Source: an uncultured Alphaproteobacteria bacterium | GTDB taxonomy: Bacteria; Pseudomonadota; Alphaproteobacteria; Rhodobacterales; Rhodobacteraceae | Reading direction: 5' to 3' | Length of the DNA stretch: 64,000 nt | NCBI GenBank assembly: GCA_902596985.1 | Contig: CACJWR010000003.1 | Span: forward strand, 1 to 64,000 | In this document: one piece after another, positions 39,950 to 54,571 of the stretch | How positions within the stretch are numbered: the first letter of the stretch is position 1 | How the letters are laid out: every line of letters begins with the position of its first letter | Notes under the pieces: generated by a model | Database searches by the model: none | The model's input: the letters and a program-made list of their open reading frames with translations, nothing else | What the model was told of the DNA's origin: nothing | Made by a program: the position numbers and the translations under genes

Positions 39950-41353
39950 TTAGTCCTTAATATCCAAAAGATTATGTTTTCTGAGTTTCACATATAGGCT
40001 TTGACGCGACAGACTAAGTAGCTCAGCAGCTGCTACTTTATTGTTATTTGTTAAATTTAGTGCGGTTTCTAAGCATATTCTTTCGGCAATATCTCCGGTT
40101 TGGGCTACTAACTCTTTCAACGGAGCACTTCCTACCAATTTGGTGGTTGCCTCCCAGCTATGTTTCTCATTATCGTTTTGTTTCTCAAGCTCTACGTTTG
40201 AAAAGTCTCTTAAAATGAACCCATAAAAATCATCATCTTGATTTGATACCCAAGTCGATGAAATTGTGACAGGAATTTTTGATCCGAATGTTGTAATAAA
40301 ATCAGTTGCATAGTTTCTAATCTTCCCAAGTCTTTTCGAGTTATCAGTAAGAATTTTTAAATCAGTAGTATCATTTTTGAGAAAGTCGGAAAATGACTTG
40401 CCGACAACTTCATCAATATTTGGATTCTCTGTGAGAATTAAAAAGCTCTCATTAGCATCAACTATTTTTCCTGCTTCATCAATAAAGACAAATGCATCTG
40501 AAGTTTTTTGATACAGGTCAGATAGATAAATTTTTTCTCTGGAATAGCTTGTTCTCTGACTTGATAAACTGGATAACCTTATTAGAGAATGGACACCGTT
40601 ATTCGAACGAAAAAACGTACCCTTCAATTGTACTTCTTTATTAGTTTCTTTAACGTTTAGATTTAATGCTGTTGAAGGCGTGTTTTTATTTAATGTCTCA
40701 AGCTCGCTTAGAATGTCTAAGCTTATTCCTTGGTAAAATAAATCCTTTAACATTATTTGGTTTAAATCGGTTTTTTCTAAAATTGCCACAGCTTTTTGAT
40801 TAAAATCAATAAGCTGACCTGCTTCATCAACAATAATGAATGCGCTGCCACACTGTTCTAGTATTACTCGATATTTAGTGTCAAATGATCTATATCGGTC
40901 ATATTCTCTCTCAAATTTTAATTGAGTTTTCATGAGTTCTTGTTGAGCCTGTGCTATCTGGGTCAGATCACGGCCAAAAAGTAGAATTTGGTTATTTACT
41001 CCAGTGGGATGGATAGAGTATTGAATTGGAAAGTCATCGCCACCATTTTTAATATGATTCAGCTGAATAATATCTTTCTCAATTTTTTCATTCTCGCCCG
41101 AAGATAAAGTTAGAATTTCTTCAAGTTTAATCCCGCTCTCTTTTGTTATAAAATCTCGAATATTTCTAGTTCGCCAGTGCTCTATGTCACCTAAGTTTTT
41201 ATTTTCAGTATTGTAAATAACTTCTAAAATGAGGCCAGCTGTGTCAATTAAGAGTGATATATCTGATGCTCGCAAAATTACATCACCGAAAATGTCGGGG
41301 TTTAGTCTGACTATCTGATCAGCAGCTCTTACTTTACTCTCTCTCTTGGTCAA
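39950..41353 (-). CDS. ppsR: photosynthesis gene repressor PpsR/CrtJ
   Basis: PAS domains plus C-terminal Fis-type HTH ICLETALNLTNNNKVAAAELLSLSRQSLYVKLRKHNL; directly upstream of bchG. Confidence 0.93.
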   Translation of the reverse strand: MTKRESKVRAADQIVRLNPDIFGDVILRASDISLLIDTAGLILEVIYNTENKNLGDIEHWRTRNIRDFITKESGIKLEEILTLSSGENEKIEKDIIQLNHIKNGGDDFPIQYSIHPTGVNNQILLFGRDLTQIAQAQQELMKTQLKFEREYDRYRSFDTKYRVILEQCGSAFIIVDEAGQLIDFNQKAVAILEKTDLNQIMLKDLFYQGISLDILSELETLNKNTPSTALNLNVKETNKEVQLKGTFFRSNNGVHSLIRLSSLSSQRTSYSREKIYLSDLYQKTSDAFVFIDEAGKIVDANESFLILTENPNIDEVVGKSFSDFLKNDTTDLKILTDNSKRLGKIRNYATDFITTFGSKIPVTISSTWVSNQDDDFYGFILRDFSNVELEKQNDNEKHSWEATTKLVGSAPLKELVAQTGDIAERICLETALNLTNNNKVAAAELLSLSRQSLYVKLRKHNLLDIKD

Positions 41354-41392
41354 TGAAGGGATCTCTGACTTAGTATCAAATTTAATAAAAAG

Positions 41393-41410
41393 TGTAAGCT
41401 AAATTTGACA
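41393..41410. promoter_or_regulatory. PpsR/CrtJ-type operator upstream of ppsR (site 1)
   Basis: TGTAAGCTAAATTTGACA. Confidence 0.8.
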
Positions 41411-41413
41411 TAT

Positions 41414-41431
41414 TGTAAACAAATTTAGACA
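41414..41431. promoter_or_regulatory. PpsR/CrtJ-type operator upstream of ppsR (site 2)
   Basis: TGTAAACAAATTTAGACA; 21 bp from site 1. Confidence 0.8.
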
Positions 41432-41465
41432 TATTTATCTTAAAAAGTTATTTAACCACTGAGCT

Positions 41466-42290
41466 TCAATTAACTTTCAGTAAATATTTTATTTCTTTAG
41501 GGCTCGGTTGGAATAAGTCGACGTCAAGGCATGTCTTGGATAGCGTTTTGTGATGGGTTACAAAAGATCCTCCTGCCGCGATGGGTAATGCGAAATTCTT
41601 TCTAATTCGATCGGTAATTATGTTACTTTGATTGACCATGGTTTCACTGCCAATTGAGACACCAATTAGCTGAAAATTGCCAAATTCTAAGAGTTTAAAT
41701 AGATCTGATTCGCTATATCCAATAGCTATTTGGGCATTAAAGTTTTCTTTTTTCAATTTTAATGCAGCTAAGTAAGAACCAAAAGTATGATTTTCGCCTT
41801 CTAAGGTAAAAAGTAAAATTTTTGGTGCCGATTTAAGGGTATCTTCAGGCTCAAGATATAGCGACTCCAGTTCTTGGCAAAGTAGCCTCAACTTGCTTAC
41901 AGCTATAGTAACTTCGGAAAATGTCATTGTGTCTTGTTTCCATGAATCACCCAATTTTTCTGCAATAATTGGCGCTATTCCTTCAAAGAAAAATTGTACA
42001 GCCAGTCCATTATCTAGCTCTTTTCTGATCAACTTAATTGTGTGTTCGGGTTCATCAGTCACAAGAGAGTTAAAAAATGACGAAGTGAGGTCGGCACTAT
42101 AAAATTTTTGGTCTATGTTTCCGTTAGCAATTTCGCTAAGAGCTATTTTTGCCAGACTCTCAGGGTGTATACCTAAACCCCCTTGCCCAGAATAACTTAA
42201 TCTACTGTGTATATCGTTATTCATATCGCTAGTTTGAGGCCTTAAGAGATAATAGTCAAGATTTCTATGTAATTTATTATTTACACACAC
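41466..42290 (-). CDS. ppaA: PpaA/AerR-type B12-binding antirepressor (start may be ATG 42224)
   Basis: B12-binding-like C-terminal domain ILLFTLEGENHTFGSYLAALKLKKENFNAQIAIGYS...GVSIGSETMVNQ; adjacent to ppsR. Confidence 0.85.
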   Translation of the reverse strand: MCVNNKLHRNLDYYLLRPQTSDMNNDIHSRLSYSGQGGLGIHPESLAKIALSEIANGNIDQKFYSADLTSSFFNSLVTDEPEHTIKLIRKELDNGLAVQFFFEGIAPIIAEKLGDSWKQDTMTFSEVTIAVSKLRLLCQELESLYLEPEDTLKSAPKILLFTLEGENHTFGSYLAALKLKKENFNAQIAIGYSESDLFKLLEFGNFQLIGVSIGSETMVNQSNIITDRIRKNFALPIAAGGSFVTHHKTLSKTCLDVDLFQPSPKEIKYLLKVN

Positions 42291-42347
42291 CTCGGTTCTT
42301 TCGATTGTTATTTTGTAGTGCAGTGAATGTGCTTGTTTTCCCTCTCG

Positions 42348-42365
42348 TGTAATCTTTTTTCAACA
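42348..42365. promoter_or_regulatory. PpsR/CrtJ-type operator 1, ppaA-bchF divergent region
   Basis: TGTAATCTTTTTTCAACA. Confidence 0.65.
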
Positions 42366-42388
42366 AATAAAAAGATTTATTTAAAATA

Positions 42389-42406
42389 TGTAACTTTTTG
42401 TTGACA
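42389..42406. promoter_or_regulatory. PpsR/CrtJ-type operator 2 upstream of bchF
   Basis: TGTAACTTTTTGTTGACA; 41 bp from operator 1. Confidence 0.8.
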
Positions 42407-42428
42407 CTTTGGATAGGTTCGCTACCAT
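42401..42428 (+). promoter_or_regulatory. sigma70-like bchF promoter
   Basis: TTGACA-N16-TACCAT; -35 overlaps operator 2. Confidence 0.5.
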
Positions 42429-42468
42429 TTTTTAGTACGTAAAGCTTTATTTCAGAGGTCTCGTAAGT

Positions 42469-45752
<3,284 letters not shown>

Positions 45753-45763
<11 letters not shown>

Positions 45764-48700
45764 ATCATATAAAAAAGATCCGTATACACTATTAATGCTA
45801 ACCTTAGATGCGCATTCTATTGGTTCAGTAGAACGAATAAAGAGCAGGTTTAGCAAAATTTATCCTGAGCTAGAGATAATTGTGCACGCAGCAGCATCCT
45901 GGGAAGAGGATCCAAGTAGTTTGCTTAAAGCAAAGGAGGATCTTGCAAGGGCAAATATGGTTCTTATCACTTTAGTTTTTTTGGAGGACCATATATCAGC
46001 AATCCTTCCAGATTTGAAAAAAGCCAGGGAAAAGTGTGATCTTATGCTTGGACTAGTCTCATCAAAAGAAATTGTGAATCTTACAAAAATGGGTGGCTTA
46101 GATATGTCTAAACCCTCCTCAGGAGTACTAAAGTTCTTGAAAAAACTAAGAGGAGATAAAAATAAAGTTACTGGTGGGGAAAAACAAATGGCTATTCTTC
46201 GCCAGATCCCGAAAGTCTTGAAATTTATACCTGGAAAAGCTCAGGATTTGAGAGCCTATTTCCTATCCATGCAATATTGGTTAGCAGGATCTGAAGAAAA
46301 TATTGAGAGTCTTTTTTGCTATTTATTGTCGAGATATAGCTCACTTCATAATAGTTCAAAGGTCGAGATTAAATCACCTGTTGAATACCCTGAAACAGGC
46401 CTCTATCATCCCGATATACCAAAGAAAATTACTGAAAATATTTCAGAAATCCCTTTTGCAAAACACTCAATAGGTACTGTAGGTCTTCTTTTGATGAGGT
46501 CCTATGTTCTCTCTGGAGACACCGCACATTATGATCAAGTTATAAGAAGTTTAGAAGCACAGGGTTTAAAGGTTATTCCAGCGTTTGCCGCAGGTTTAGA
46601 TGCTAGGCCAGCAATAAATAAATATTTTGTGCAGAATGCTAAGGCATCAATCGACACATTTCTATCTTTGACAGGGTTTAGTTTGGTTGGCGGACCGGCA
46701 TACAATAGTAGTAAAGCAGCGGAGGAAGCTTTAGCTGAGTTAGATGTACCCTATATTGCAGCGCATGCTATTGAGTTCCAGAACCTTAATCAGTGGGATA
46801 AAAGTGATAGTGGACTTAATCCAATAGAAACGACTATTTTAGTGTCTTTACCAGAGTTAGACGGAGCAACTAACCCAACAGTTTTTGGAGGAAGATTGGG
46901 TGAAGAAGGAGGCTGTAGTTGTTGCGTGCAATTAAGAACTGGTAACGAGAAAGCATTCGATATGGTTCCTTGTTATGAAAGGATAAAAAGCTTATCCGAA
47001 AAGGCTCGCAGACTAGTTAAACTTAAGAGAAAAGAAAATTCGGAAAAGAAAGTAGGAATTATTTTATATGGCTTCCCTCCCAATGCTGGTTCTATTGGAA
47101 CTGCTGCTTACTTGAGTGTATTCGAGAGCTTATACAATGTACTAAAGTCAATGAAAAGCGAAGGTTACGAAATTGAACTTCCTAATTCTACTAACGATTT
47201 AAGAGAAGCCGTCTTAGATGGAAATTCATGCAAGTACGGTCAAGAAGCAAATGTAATTGAGCGTGTCGACAGTGCTGAAATAGTTGAAAATGAACCATAT
47301 TTGAAGGAAATAGAGGAAGTATGGGGACCAGCTCCGGGAAAGATTCAATCAGATGGCACAGGTGTTTTCATTCTTGGGAAAAAGCTTGGTAACATAGTAG
47401 TGGGCATTCAGCCGACCTTTGGGTACGAAGGAGACCCAATGAGATTATTATTTGAAAAAGGCTTTGCTCCTACTCATGCTTTTTCTTCGTTTTATAGATG
47501 GATGCGAAATGGCTTTAAAGTTGATGCGTTTTTGCATTTTGGGATGCATGGTGCTTTGGAATTTATGCCAGGAAAAAAAGTTGGTTCTAGCTCAAAGTGT
47601 TGGCCCGATCGATTAATAGGTGATATTCCTAATATTTACCTATATGCAGCAAATAATCCTTCTGAGGCTTCACTAGCTAAGAGAAGAACAAATGCCGTTG
47701 TAATATCCCATCTTACTCCACCTCTTGCAAAAGCAGGTCTCTATAAAGGTCTTATTGAACTAAAAGAGAGTGTTATTCAATATCGAGAACTGGCTGATGA
47801 TGATGGTAATAAGAAAAAACTAGAAAATCTTATAATTGATCAGGCTAAACTCGTTAATTTTAAAGGTTTTGATACCATCGAGAATTTATGGCTAAAAATA
47901 ATAGAAAGCGAGGATGCTTTAATTCCCGATGGGTTACATATTGTGGGCCGAGAGTTAAGCGAAGAAAAGCTAAAAGAGTATGATGGATATTTAAGAGAAA
48001 GTCATAATCATCAAGAAGTGGGCAAGCTTTTAGAGAAGTTAAAAAAGCAAACAGAAGTCGAAGGAATAATTAATGCCTTAAATGGCCAATTTATTAGGCC
48101 GGTTCCGGGGGGTGACTTGATTAGGTCGCCCGATATTGTTCCAACCGGACGAAATGTACATGCCTTTGATCCATTCAGAATGCCTTCTCTTTTTGCCATG
48201 AAAGAGGGAGAGCAGCAAGCAGAACTATTATTGTCGAAGCACGAAACCTATCCTAATTCGGTCGCAATGGTTTTGTGGGGTTCAGACAATATAAAATCTG
48301 ACGGACTATCTATAGCACAGGCAATGGCTCTAATGGGCGCTATGCCAAAGTTTGATGATTACGGAAGATTGTGTGGCGCAGAGCTTATTCCACTATCTGA
48401 TCTTGGAAGGCCGCGGATAGATGTCTTGATGACTCTCTCTGGCATTTTTAGAGACCTATTGCCATTACAGGTCAGAATGCTAGCTAGCGCTGCTTATAAG
48501 GCTTCTCTTGTAGAAGAACCCTTGGATATGAATTTTATCAGAGCAAATACTTTAAAACATCAAAAAGAGATGAACATTGGTATTAAGTCAGCTGCACTCA
48601 GAGTTTTTTCAAATGCGGAGGGTGCATATGGCTCAAATGTGAGTCACCTCATTGATACTTCTTCGTGGGATGATGAGGAGGAGCTGGCCGATACTTTTAA

Positions 48701-49328
48701 CAATAGAAAAGGATTTGCCTATGGCTTGGATGGGAAATGTACTAAACAGTCTGAACTACTTTCATCTGCTTTGAAAAAAGTCGATTTTGCTTATCAAAAC
48801 TTAGAAAGTGTCGAATTGGGTGTAACAACAATAGATCACTATTTTGATACACTTGGTGGAATAAGCAGAGCTGTAAAAAAAGCAAATGGAGGAGATGCAA
48901 TCCCGGTTTATATAGGAGATCAAACCAGAGGTGATGCAGCAGTAAGGACCTTATCTGAGCAAATTAATTTAGAGACTAGAACTAGGTCATTGAACCCAAA
49001 ATGGTTTGAGCCTCTTCTTCAACATGGTCATGAAGGTGTTAGACAAATTGAAGCTCAAATTACCAACACATTAGGTTGGTCTGCGACCACCGGGCAAGTT
49101 GATCCTGATCTCTATGATCAACTTTCAGAAACATTTGTTTTAGATGAGGAGATGAGAAGAAAGCTTTCGGAACTAAATCCTAAGGCCAGTCTTAGGGTGG
49201 CAAATAGACTGCTTGAAGCGCATGAAAGAGAGTATTGGCAACCAGATCAAAATACGCTTGATGCGTTAAGAAAAGGTGCTGATGAATTGGAAGATAAAGT
49301 TGAAGGTGTAGGCCTTGCAGCAGAATAA
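45753..49328 (+). CDS. bchH: magnesium chelatase subunit H
   Basis: [55 protein letters not shown]; start at 45753 or 45735, overlapping bchB. Confidence 0.96.
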
Positions 49329-50245
<917 letters not shown>

Positions 50246-50246
<1 letters not shown>

Positions 50247-50926
50247 TGCAGAATACTTATCTTGCTAAACGAGCAAGACTAGAGAATTATTTCAATGAAG
50301 TATCCAGTGATGCTTGGGATAAGCTTACGTCGAATGAACCTGTTTCCTTTGTACGCCAATTAGTTAGAGAAGGGCGTGAAAAAATGCAAGCAACAATAAT
50401 CGAAAAGCTTCCCAAGGATTTAAGAGGTACAAGAATATTGGATGCCGGATGTGGTACCGGGGTACTTTCACGGATGCTTGAGGAAAAAGGAGCAGAAGTT
50501 GTGGGCGTCGATATCTCTGAAAAATTGATAGAGGTAGCTAAAAACAGAAGTAGTTTAAATAAAAATATTGAATATTTCGCAGGAGATATGAAAGAACAAA
50601 GCTTTGGTAACTTTGATTATATAATTGCAATGGATAGTTTGATTCACTATTCCACCGAAGATGTCATATCCTCGATAGCCGATTTTTCTAGTAGAGCAAA
50701 TAATTCAGTTCTTTTTACTGTTATACCGAGCACCTTTTTTCTTAATTCAAAGTTGCTTTTAGGAAAATTTTTTCCAAAGTCTGAAAGATCGCCAGAAGTC
50801 GTTCCAATTGAGTGGGGTCAGTTAGAGCAATTAGAAGCCCTGACGATAAATGCTTCTCTTACAAAAATCAAAAGAATAAAGAGCTTTTTTTATGTGTCAG
50901 AAGCATGGGAGTTGGCAAACAGATGA
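50246..50926 (+). CDS. bchM: Mg-protoporphyrin IX O-methyltransferase
   Basis: RILDAGCGTGVLSRMLEEKGAEVVGVDISEKLIEVA; TGATG junction with bchL. Confidence 0.95.
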
Positions 50927-52368
50927 TTATGTCAAAAAAAATGATAAAAGAGCTAAGTAGTTCATTATTACCATTTTCTGATGCTGTGTCGAGCGAGCTA
51001 CCAATGTCGAGTTTGCTAAGACTTTCTTTATTTCAAGTATCTGTGGGAATAGCTACCGTCTTATTAGTTGGCACCCTTAATCGAGTAATGATTGTGGAGT
51101 TAGGTGTCATAGCTTCATTGGTAGCAACCATGGTAGCTATTCCTATATTATTGGCTCCTTTGAGAGCTGTTTTGGGGTTTAAGTCTGATAATCATAAATC
51201 GCTTATTGGATGGAAGAGAATGCCTTATATTTGGTATGGAACAATGTGGCAGTTTGGGGGGCTGGCAGTTATGCCATTTTCGATAATTGTTCTATCAGGT
51301 GATCAAACAGTCGGTCCATGGTGGGCTGGACATATTTTAGTAGCTTTTTCATTTTTGGCTACAGGTATGGGCGCACATCTGACTCAAACGGCGGGATTAG
51401 CTTTAGCAGCTGACAGGGCAACAGATAAAACAAGGTCGCAGGTTGTTGCACTTCTTTATGTTATGTTTCTTCTAGGGATGGGTCTGGCTGCCTTGACTTT
51501 TGGACTCCTGTTAGCAGATTTTACAAAGTTCAAATTAATTCAAGTTGTCCAGGGAGCGGCCGTTGTAACCCTTTTGCTGAATTTAGTTGCAATCTGGAGA
51601 CAAGAAAAACTTATACCAGTAGAAAAGAAAAATATCTATAAGACTGAGGCTGGATTTATTCCCATAATGGGATTATTCCTTAAATCTCAGGGAGGGCGAG
51701 GTTTGCTATTAGTTGTATTCATCGGAACTTTAGGTCTCTCTATGCAAGATATCTTACTAGAACCATATGGTGGGGAAATATTGGGATTGAGTGTCGCAGC
51801 TACCACAAATCTTACTGGAGTATGGGTTTTTGGAGCTCTATTTGGATTGTTTTTAGCCTCTAGGTCCCTAAAGAGAAAAAAAGGAGGGCCAATTAAATCA
51901 ATAGTTATTGCTCTCTTTACAGCTATTGGTGGGCTATGTTTCGTAATTATGTCTGATCCAATGAAATTAGCTTCACTTTATTTTTTTGGATCATTTTTAA
52001 TTGGTTTGGGTACTGGTTTATTTGCAGTGTCGACTTTGATAATTGCAATGACCATACCTATTTCAAAGGGGACGGGACGTGGTCTTGTTCTCGGTTCATG
52101 GGGGGCAGCTCAGGCAATGGCCGCTGGCTTGGGCATAGGTTTAGGTGGAATTTTAAATGACATTTCTAGGTCAGTTGTTGGTTCGGAGGGCTTGAATTTA
52201 GTTGTCTCTTCTAACGCAGCATTTTCTTATTTAGTTGTGTATCATTTAGAAATCTTCCTTCTATTTTTAACATTAGCTTTTTTGGGGCCTCTTTCTCAAT
52301 ACCTGTCTAGCCTTAGGCATGATGGTAAAAAATTGGGAAAATTTGGTTTTTCAGAAATGCCAACTTAA
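50923..52368 (+). CDS. lhaA: LhaA/PucC-family LH1 assembly MFS protein
   Basis: LLRLSLFQVSVGIATVLLVGTLNRVMIVELGVIASLVATMVAIPILLAPLRAVLGFKSDNHKS; start at ATGA overlap with bchM stop. Confidence 0.92.
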   Translation: MIMSKKMIKELSSSLLPFSDAVSSELPMSSLLRLSLFQVSVGIATVLLVGTLNRVMIVELGVIASLVATMVAIPILLAPLRAVLGFKSDNHKSLIGWKRMPYIWYGTMWQFGGLAVMPFSIIVLSGDQTVGPWWAGHILVAFSFLATGMGAHLTQTAGLALAADRATDKTRSQVVALLYVMFLLGMGLAALTFGLLLADFTKFKLIQVVQGAAVVTLLLNLVAIWRQEKLIPVEKKNIYKTEAGFIPIMGLFLKSQGGRGLLLVVFIGTLGLSMQDILLEPYGGEILGLSVAATTNLTGVWVFGALFGLFLASRSLKRKKGGPIKSIVIALFTAIGGLCFVIMSDPMKLASLYFFGSFLIGLGTGLFAVSTLIIAMTIPISKGTGRGLVLGSWGAAQAMAAGLGIGLGGILNDISRSVVGSEGLNLVVSSNAAFSYLVVYHLEIFLLFLTLAFLGPLSQYLSSLRHDGKKLGKFGFSEMPT

Positions 52369-52392
52369 CCATGAAAATCAGGAGAATATCAA

Positions 52393-53163
52393 ATGGAACC
52401 TTATAACGTAATATTTTTTGGGAATGTGGATTTGGCACAAATTTCCCTCTATGCATTTTGGTTATTTTTTGCAGGCTTAGTTATATATTTGCAAAGAGAG
52501 AATATGAGAGAAGGGTATCCCTTAGAGAATGAGGAGGGTGATCTTAGTGCTAATCAAGGACCCTATGGAGGTCCGTCAGAGACAAAGACATTTAAGCTGC
52601 CACACGGTAGGGGTAGCATTACTGTTCCAGAAAATGGAAAAGAAAAAAGAAAATTGTCTATTAAGAGGGAAAACATTGCAGGTGGAGCACCATTTTCGCC
52701 TACTGGAAATCCTATGACGGATGGCATAGGCGCCGCAGCTTGGGCTGAGCGAAGAGATGTTCCTGAACTGGATGGACATGGTAAGCCCAAGATAGTGCCC
52801 ATGCGAACATTGAAAAAATACGAAGTATCAGCAGGAAAAGATCCACGAGGTATGAACGTTATATCGGCTGACAAAAAAATTGTCGGTAAAATTTCAGATC
52901 TTTGGGTGGATGCTCCAGAACAGCTTGTTAGATATCTTGAAATAGAGTTGAAAGATAAAACGTCATGCTTGTTACCCATGCCGCTAGCACTAATTCGGAG
53001 CGATGGAGTTCATGTAAACACTCTTTATGGGAAACATTTCCCAAAAGTGCCAAGAACAAAAGCTCAGACTAAAGTTACGATGTTAGAAGAGGATAAGATC
53101 TCTGCTTATTACAGTGGTGGCCAACTCTATGCCTCTTATGACAGATTGGTATCTGCATTTTAG
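52393..53163 (+). CDS. puhA: photosynthetic reaction center H subunit
   Basis: GNVDLAQISLYAFWLFFAGLVIYLQRENMREGYPLE...GGAPFSPTGNPMTDGIGAAAWAERRDVPELDGHGKPKIVPM. Confidence 0.98.
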   Translation: MEPYNVIFFGNVDLAQISLYAFWLFFAGLVIYLQRENMREGYPLENEEGDLSANQGPYGGPSETKTFKLPHGRGSITVPENGKEKRKLSIKRENIAGGAPFSPTGNPMTDGIGAAAWAERRDVPELDGHGKPKIVPMRTLKKYEVSAGKDPRGMNVISADKKIVGKISDLWVDAPEQLVRYLEIELKDKTSCLLPMPLALIRSDGVHVNTLYGKHFPKVPRTKAQTKVTMLEEDKISAYYSGGQLYASYDRLVSAF

Positions 53164-53172
53164 GGAGAAGAA

Positions 53173-53811
53173 ATGGAATATAAATCTAAATTAGAAGCGC
53201 ATAAAAATATTTTGGATGCAATTCCAGAAGGCGAGAGTATTCTGTGGAAAGGAAAACCCTCTTTTTGGGGGTTTTCTTGGTATTTTTTTGGATTAAAGCT
53301 TTTAGCCTTTTATTTGATAATACTCTCAGCCGTATTCGCCGCGAGATTGACGGTTACTGATTTCTATACAGCTTTTGCAGTTGACTTCCTACCCTTTCTT
53401 TCAAGCGGTATTTTAGCTTCGTTTATACTCATGGCTCTCGCTGGAATACAATCTCAAAGTTCTGTATATATTATCACCGAAAATAGAGTAATAATAAAAA
53501 GTGGTGCCGCCTTATCTTTTTTAATTTCTATACCATTTAAAAAAATAAAAGCAGTAAATTTGCAGAAACGTAAGGGGTCTTTAGGAACAATTTCCTTTGA
53601 GTTAAGTTCTGGAAAGAGGGTTCCCTATATTTCATGTTGGCCAAGCGTGCGGCCTTGGAAACTCAAAAACACTGAGCCTGCTTTTTCTTGTATAGAAGAT
53701 GTAGACGAGGTCGCTACCATTTTAAGAAAGTCGGTAATGGCAAGGACGATAAGTCTTCAGACGCCAACAAGCGATCCAGATTTCAAGTCTCAAATAGAGC
53801 AAGGCGTATAA
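53173..53811 (+). CDS. puhB: photosynthetic complex assembly protein PuhB
   Basis: ILDAIPEGESILWKGKPSFWGFSWYFFGLKLLAFYLII; PH-like region; position downstream of puhA. Confidence 0.93.
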   Translation: MEYKSKLEAHKNILDAIPEGESILWKGKPSFWGFSWYFFGLKLLAFYLIILSAVFAARLTVTDFYTAFAVDFLPFLSSGILASFILMALAGIQSQSSVYIITENRVIIKSGAALSFLISIPFKKIKAVNLQKRKGSLGTISFELSSGKRVPYISCWPSVRPWKLKNTEPAFSCIEDVDEVATILRKSVMARTISLQTPTSDPDFKSQIEQGV

Positions 53812-54264
53812 ATGCGAGATACAACAAAGCACAGAAAGGATGATTTGGTGCCAAAAGGGTTTCTATATGCCATATCTATTATGGTTGTCTTGTCCTTGTT
53901 GGTTGTATTCTCAGCATCTTTATTTCCTGGAAATAAATTTGATGTGCCTGATAAGATAGAAATTTTGGAGAAAGAAAATTTGATATTGGCGAAGCTAACC
54001 GATGGGTCAGTGTCAATAGCAAATTTACAAAATGAAGAACTACTAAATTCAAACGATGGTAAGAGTGGATTTTTATCGGTGATTATGACTGGATTAGAGT
54101 ATAATAGGAAAAAGGTAGGACTTGCGTTGTTAGATTCTTACCAGATCGAAATCAAAAGGTTTGCCTCTGGTAGGATATCTCTAGAGGATAGCAAAGCAAG
54201 TTGGAGTTTAAACGTAACGAGTTTTGGTAGTAAAAATAGTGAGCTATTTTTATCAATTTTTTAA
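53812..54264 (+). CDS. puhC: photosynthetic complex assembly protein PuhC
   Basis: Single N-terminal TM, ~150 aa, located immediately after puhB. Confidence 0.86.
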   Translation: MRDTTKHRKDDLVPKGFLYAISIMVVLSLLVVFSASLFPGNKFDVPDKIEILEKENLILAKLTDGSVSIANLQNEELLNSNDGKSGFLSVIMTGLEYNRKKVGLALLDSYQIEIKRFASGRISLEDSKASWSLNVTSFGSKNSELFLSIF

Positions 54265-54274
54265 AGGGGGGAAA

Positions 54275-54571
54275 ATGAGTTTTTTTAGAAAAAGAATAGA
54301 TAGTGCGCCGTGTACCATCGAAGTATCTAATACCTTTGAGTCTTTGCATGCACATGTAAGATTTAATAATGGAGCGATCGTATATCCAGGCGATGAGGTT
54401 ATTGTCCATGGTGATCCTGTAAAAGCACCCTACGGAGAAGTAATTACGGAAGATAGAGAGGCTACAATTCTTAGAGCGACTCCCATTGAGAGACTTTGGA
54501 CTAGGGTAGTTGGCAAATTAGAATTTATGGAAATCTGTGAGTTTTCGTTTTCAGAGGAGGTTTCTCTATGA
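54275..54571 (+). CDS. conserved PGC protein of unknown function (98 aa)
   Basis: MSFFRKRIDSAPCTIEVSNTFESLHAHVRFNNGAIVYPGDEVIVHGDPVKAPYGEVITEDREATILRATPIERLW; aggggg SD; ATGA overlap with acsF. Confidence 0.85.
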   Translation: MSFFRKRIDSAPCTIEVSNTFESLHAHVRFNNGAIVYPGDEVIVHGDPVKAPYGEVITEDREATILRATPIERLWTRVVGKLEFMEICEFSFSEEVSL

